Origin: Chloroflexota bacterium
GTDB lineage: Bacteria > Chloroflexota > UBA6077 > JADZDV01
Reading direction: 5' to 3'
DNA: 8,486 nt
Assembly (NCBI GenBank): GCA_020850915.1
Contig: JADZDV010000233.1
Location: forward strand, 1-8,486
Below are positions 5,822 to 8,486 of this stretch, piece by piece. How positions within the stretch are numbered: the stretch's first letter is position 1; every line of letters begins with the position of its first letter. The notes under the pieces were generated by a model. That model was not told the origin of the DNA. It made no database searches and saw nothing but the letters and a program-made list of their open reading frames with translations. Made by a program: the position numbers and the translations under genes.

Positions 5822-5855
5822 ATTGCGCCCGCTCAGGGTCGCGGGAGGGCGCAAT
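5822..5855 (-). repeat. Perfect 9-bp inverted repeat in the leader of the small-protein operon
   Basis: ATTGCGCCC (5822-5830) and GGGCGCAAT (5847-5855) are exact reverse complements around a 16-base spacer. It covers the predicted transcription start and ends six bases before the GGAGG ribosome binding site. It could be an operator for a dimeric repressor or a 5' UTR hairpin limiting ribosome access. As a terminator of the PPOX gene it would lack a U-tract. Confidence 0.55.
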
Positions 5856-5858
5856 CCC

Positions 5859-5887
5859 ATCCTACCGCTCGACGCGTGCGCTGGCAA
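5859..5887 (-). promoter_or_regulatory. Sigma70-like promoter for the small-protein pair
   Basis: On the minus strand, TTGCCA (5887-5882, five of six to consensus) is followed after exactly 17 bases by TAGGAT (5864-5859, four of six). The start is expected near 5852, at the upstream edge of the inverted repeat, giving a leader of about 47 bases. Spacing and position are ideal, though the -10 is moderate. Confidence 0.5.
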
Positions 5888-5916
5888 GCCCCGCCGGTCA
5901 GGTGTGACAGGCCCGG

Positions 5917-6555
5917 TCAGTACAGCCCGGTGCGGATCCCCTCCTCCACCTGGCGTGCAATCTCCTCGGGGGTAACGTCCGGGAGCTGGGCATGGTCGTG
6001 GAGCACCTGGGCGAACGACGGCACATCCGGCGTCTTGCCCTCACGAGCCAGCTCCCAAATGCTGGACCGAATCGCGCACTTCGGGCAGTGAGTGAAGGCG
6101 GTCTTCATCTCCACCGCGATCGCGAGGAGCGGTCGCTTGCCCTGGACTTCGAACTGCTGGAGCAGCCCCTCGTCTCGCACGATGCTCGCCCGGCCGTTCA
6201 CACGCAGGGTGTACTGGACGTTGGGGATCAGGAACAGCAGGCCGACGTGAGGGTTCTCCACGATGTTTCGCAGGCCGTCCATGCGGCGGTTGCCAGGTCG
6301 GTCGGGAATGACGAGCGTGCGGTCATCCAGCACCTTCACGAAGCCGGGCGCGTCGCCTTTCGGCGACACGGTGCACTCTCCGGCAGCATTCGCCGTCGCG
6401 ATGAGCACGAACGGAGACTGCGAGATGAGCTGCCGACAGTGGGCGTCCAGGTACGGGATCTCCTTCTCCCGGGCTCGATCGTGCGGGAAGCCCACCAGAG
6501 CGCGCAGCTCCTCGACTGAAGTGACCACGTTCCTGAACCCGGTGTGAACGGCCAT
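5917..6555 (-). CDS. PPOX-type FMN-binding flavoprotein, MSMEG_1061-like
   Basis: This 212-residue protein of the pyridoxamine 5'-phosphate oxidase-like split-barrel fold is expected to bind FMN or a related deazaflavin as a dimer in the cytosol. The sequence layout matches the MSMEG_1061 subfamily: FVLIATANAAGECTVSPKGDAPGFV (49-73), the phosphate-binding region DRPGNRRMDGLRNIVENPHVGLLFLIP (85-111), LRVNGRASIV (117-126) and HCPKCAIRSSIW (156-167) near the C-terminus. Members have no settled physiological reaction; redox chemistry is inferred from the fold. HCPKC carries two cysteines spaced as CxxC. The reading frame is open back to an ATG at 6666, but the ATG at 6555 is preferred: AGGAG lies six bases upstream (6562-6566), the family begins about here, and the 37 extra residues are unlike protein. 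It has its own promoter-like sequence and leader hairpin, 203 bp after gyrA. Confidence 0.9.
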   Translation of the reverse strand: MAVHTGFRNVVTSVEELRALVGFPHDRAREKEIPYLDAHCRQLISQSPFVLIATANAAGECTVSPKGDAPGFVKVLDDRTLVIPDRPGNRRMDGLRNIVENPHVGLLFLIPNVQYTLRVNGRASIVRDEGLLQQFEVQGKRPLLAIAVEMKTAFTHCPKCAIRSSIWELAREGKTPDVPSFAQVLHDHAQLPDVTPEEIARQVEEGIRTGLY

Positions 6556-6561
6556 CTGTTG

Positions 6562-6566
6562 CTCCT
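6562..6566 (-). promoter_or_regulatory. Ribosome binding site that fixes the PPOX start
   Basis: AGGAG on the minus strand, part of the longer purine run AAGGAGAGGAG (6572-6562), lies six bases before the ATG at 6555. This overrides the longer open frame beginning at 6666, which would start upstream of the predicted transcription start. Confidence 0.7.
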
Positions 6567-6573
6567 CTCCTTC

Positions 6574-6605
6574 TAGCGCTCCAAGGCGCTCACCGCGGAG
6601 CGCTA
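6574..6605 (-). repeat. Perfect 9-bp inverted repeat in the PPOX leader
   Basis: TAGCGCTCC (6574-6582) and GGAGCGCTA (6597-6605) flank a 14-base spacer. It lies between the predicted transcription start (about 6640) and the ribosome binding site, whose purine run begins one base beyond the stem. It could be an mRNA hairpin or an operator. Its sequence differs from the repeat in front of the 77-residue gene. Confidence 0.5.
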
Positions 6606-6646
6606 CGCCGGTCCTGTCAGCAGTGGCGCAGCGGTGCGTGGTTGTG

Positions 6647-6676
6647 ATCATAGACGATGGGCGCAAACGCGGGCAA
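6647..6676 (-). promoter_or_regulatory. Sigma70-like promoter for the PPOX gene
   Basis: On the minus strand, TTGCCC (6676-6671, four of six) and TATGAT (6652-6647, five of six) are 18 bases apart. The implied leader is about 85 bases. The position, after the gyrA hairpin and before the PPOX ribosome binding site, supports separate transcription from gyrA. Confidence 0.5.
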
Positions 6677-6700
6677 CGGCGGAGCCTATCTGGACACGAT

Positions 6701-6730
6701 GAAGGGCGACAGGTCTTCCGGCCGCCCTTC
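6701..6730 (-). terminator. Hairpin downstream of gyrA, probable terminator
   Basis: CGCCCTTC / GAAGGGCG form a perfect 8-bp stem (6701-6708 with 6723-6730) around 14 bases, beginning 28 bases after the gyrA stop codon. No U-tract follows, so termination would be of the hairpin-only or factor-assisted kind. Confidence 0.45.
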
Positions 6731-6758
6731 CACAGCGCTGGTACATCGTCCCGAAGGT

Positions 6759-8486
6759 TCAGTCTTTCGACGCGTCCTCCTTTGACCGGCGCCGCGGTGG
6801 TCGCTTGCCGTTTTCGCCGTCGGGGTCGGCGTTGAGCAGCTCGACCGCGGCCACCTTGTCCCCTGCCTTCAGGTTCATCAGCGTCACGCCCTGGCTGGCG
6901 CGGTGCTGCAGTGAGATGCTGCTCAAGTCCGTGCGGATGACGATGCCGCTGGCGGAGATCATCATCAGCTCCTCGTCGCCCCTGGCAACCCGGACGTTCG
7001 CCACCGGACCTGTCTTCGGCGTGATGCTGAGCACCTTGACGCCGGATACCGGCCGGCCGTGAGTTGGGAACTCGCTGATCTTGACGCGCTTGCCAAAGCC
7101 GTGGGTCGTCACGATGAGCAGCTCGCCCTTCGGGTTCACGACATCCATCGCCGCGAGTCGGTCTACCGGATCGAGCTTGATGCCCCGCACGCCGCCGGAC
7201 TGCCGCGAGGCCGCCCGCAGGTGCTTGTCCACCTCGAACCGACCGGCCTGACCCTGCTCGGTCACCAGGATCACCTCCTGGGCGCCCGGGCAGTGCTTCA
7301 CTGAGATCAGCTCGTCGCCGGCCTCGAGGTCCATCGCGATCAGACCGTTGCGACGCACCGTCGAGAAGTTCGCGAGCGATGTCTTCTTGATCTCGCCCCG
7401 CCGGGTGGCCAGCAGGAGGTACTTGTTGTTCTCAAAATCGGGCGCGGCGAGAATGGCCGTCACGATCTCCTTCGGGTCGAGCTGGATCAGGTTGATCAGC
7501 GGCAAGCCCTTGGCTGTACGGTCGTACTCTGGGATCTCGTACGCTTTGAGCTGGAAGACGCGGCCGCGGTCCGTGAAGAACAGCAGATTGTCGCGGCTTC
7601 GCGCCGCGACCATGTGGCGCAACGCGTCGTCCTCTCGCAGCACCTGGCCACGGATGCCCTTGCCTCCCCGCACCTGCGGACGGTAGGTCGAGCTGGGCAA
7701 TCGCTTGACGTAACCGCGGCCGCTGATGGTGACCAGCACCTCGACGTCGGGAATCAGGTCTTCGTCCTGGATCTCGCCAGACACCTCGAGCGCAACGTGC
7801 GTGCGGCGGGCGTCGCCGTACTTCCTTTTCAGCTCACCAAGCTCATCTCGGATGAGCGCGAGGATCTTGTCCGGGTGCGCCAGCAGATCTTCGAGGTAGG
7901 CGATCGTCTCGAGAGTCTGCTTCAGCTCGTCGAGGATCTGTTGTCGTTCGAGCGCTGCCAGGCGGCGGAGCTGCATGTCGAGGATCGCCCGCGCCTGGAT
8001 GTCGCTCAGTGTGAAGCGCTCCTGAAGCTGGGAGTGCGCGACTTCGGCGGAGGGAGCCTCGCGGATCGTTCGGATGACCGCGTCGAGGTTGTCCAGCGCA
8101 ATCTTCAGGCCCTCTAAGATGTGGGCTCTTGCGCGCGCCTTCTCGAGGTCGAAGCGGGTCCGCCGGGTGATGACTTCCTGGCGGTAGTCCAGGAAACTCT
8201 GGAGCATCCTCTTCAGGGTCAAGACGCGCGGCTCGCCGTCCACCAGCGCCAGCATGTTGATGCCAAACGCCTGCTGAAGCGCGGTGTGCTTGTAAAGCTG
8301 GTTCAGCACGGTGCGCGGATGGGCCTCACGCTTGACATCGATCACCAGCCGGATACCCTGGCGATCCGACTCGTCCACCATACCGGCGATGCCGTCGAGC
8401 TTCTTGTCGCGCACCAGCTCCGCGATCCGCTCCTGGAGCGTCGACTTGTTCACCTGGTATGGCAGCTCGGTGATGACGATCTGGAA
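6759..8486 (-). CDS. gyrA: DNA gyrase subunit A, C-terminal 575 residues (5' end outside the window)
   Basis: Breakage-rejoining subunit of the A2B2 type II topoisomerase that introduces negative supercoils using ATP. The frame is open to the window edge, and the first visible residues FQIVITELPYQVNKSTL are internal: the GTG at 8453 encodes Val of the conserved PYQVNK, not a start. By comparison with 820-850 residue GyrA proteins, roughly 260 N-terminal residues, including the winged helix, catalytic Tyr and quinolone-resistance region, are missing. Visible parts are the end of the tower domain, the coiled coil and C-gate (RAHILEGLKIALDNLDAVI, then ILDMQLRRLAALER), and the C-terminal beta-pinwheel with six blade-like repeats. 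The GyrA box that separates gyrase from topoisomerase IV lies at 7676-7656 and reads QVRGGKG instead of the usual Q-(R/K)-RGGKG. A short charged tail (KRPPRRRSKEDASKD) follows the last blade. gyrB is not in view. Confidence 0.97.
   Translation of the reverse strand, partial: FQIVITELPYQVNKSTLQERIAELVRDKKLDGIAGMVDESDRQGIRLVIDVKREAHPRTVLNQLYKHTALQQAFGINMLALVDGEPRVLTLKRMLQSFLDYRQEVITRRTRFDLEKARARAHILEGLKIALDNLDAVIRTIREAPSAEVAHSQLQERFTLSDIQARAILDMQLRRLAALERQQILDELKQTLETIAYLEDLLAHPDKILALIRDELGELKRKYGDARRTHVALEVSGEIQDEDLIPDVEVLVTISGRGYVKRLPSSTYRPQVRGGKGIRGQVLREDDALRHMVAARSRDNLLFFTDRGRVFQLKAYEIPEYDRTAKGLPLINLIQLDPKEIVTAILAAPDFENNKYLLLATRRGEIKKTSLANFSTVRRNGLIAMDLEAGDELISVKHCPGAQEVILVTEQGQAGRFEVDKHLRAASRQSGGVRGIKLDPVDRLAAMDVVNPKGELLIVTTHGFGKRVKISEFPTHGRPVSGVKVLSITPKTGPVANVRVARGDEELMMISASGIVIRTDLSSISLQHRASQGVTLMNLKAGDKVAAVELLNADPDGENGKRPPRRRSKEDASKD
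7656..7676 (-). other. GyrA box, variant QVRGGKG
   Basis: This seven-residue motif in the first pinwheel blade wraps DNA and is required for supercoiling by gyrase. Its second residue, normally Arg or Lys, is Val here; the RGGKG core is intact. Confidence 0.85.

Noticed and set aside
6556..6666. A longer PPOX protein starting at 6666, with 37 extra N-terminal residues.
   Set aside because: The extra residues are not family-like, the region contains the likely promoter and leader hairpin, and AGGAG sits correctly before the ATG at 6555.
8451..8453. GTG at 8453 as the start of gyrA.
   Set aside because: It encodes Val in the conserved PYQVNK of GyrA, and the frame continues in homologous sequence to the window edge, so the gene is simply cut by the window.

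Overview
The window is G+C-rich bacterial chromosomal DNA (by eye about two thirds G+C), gene-dense, with GGAGG-type ribosome binding sites and some GTG starts. It contains no mobile element, phage gene, CRISPR array, rRNA or tRNA that I can see. A high-GC lineage such as Chloroflexota, or an actinobacterium-like group, would fit: a DUF4349 lipoprotein, an MSMEG_1061-type PPOX flavoprotein and a stand-alone HD-GYP protein occur together, and the gyrase A text resembles Bacillus-type GyrA. The phylum cannot be fixed from sequence reading alone.

Layout. Four genes read rightwards: a class IV PLP aminotransferase (100-1053), a lipoprotein with a DUF4349 domain and a C-terminal membrane anchor (1300-2889), an HD-GYP cyclic-di-GMP phosphodiesterase (3070-4047) and a dienelactone hydrolase family protein (4234-4914). 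They converge on four genes reading leftwards. In transcription order these are the 3' two thirds of gyrA (8486-6759, its 5' end lies outside the window), an FMN-binding PPOX protein (6555-5917), a 77-residue protein ending in Gly-Gly (5805-5572) and an unrecognised 162-residue protein (5562-5074). The convergence point (4915-5073) holds overlapping hairpins and a series of C-tracts. No gene-free stretch exceeds 300 bases; the longest, 1054-1299, holds a candidate ECF-type promoter and a leader hairpin.

How the genes relate. The rightward genes are separated by 180-246 bp gaps and look like independent housekeeping or accessory genes (amino acid metabolism, envelope, c-di-GMP signalling, ester or lactone hydrolysis), not a pathway. 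On the left-reading strand, gyrA, the PPOX gene and the 77/162-residue pair look like three transcription units. A hairpin follows gyrA, a promoter-like TTGCCC-N18-TATGAT precedes the PPOX gene, and TTGCCA-N17-TAGGAT precedes the small-protein pair. The pair, only 9 bp apart, is the least ordinary part of the window: a MoaD/ubiquitin-sized protein with a diglycine tail next to a protein of unknown function, with a perfect 9-bp inverted repeat at the predicted transcription start. The other notable feature is an expanded coiled coil in the DUF4349 lipoprotein, built from two visible tandem copies of a roughly 67-residue unit. Everything else looks like ordinary chromosome.
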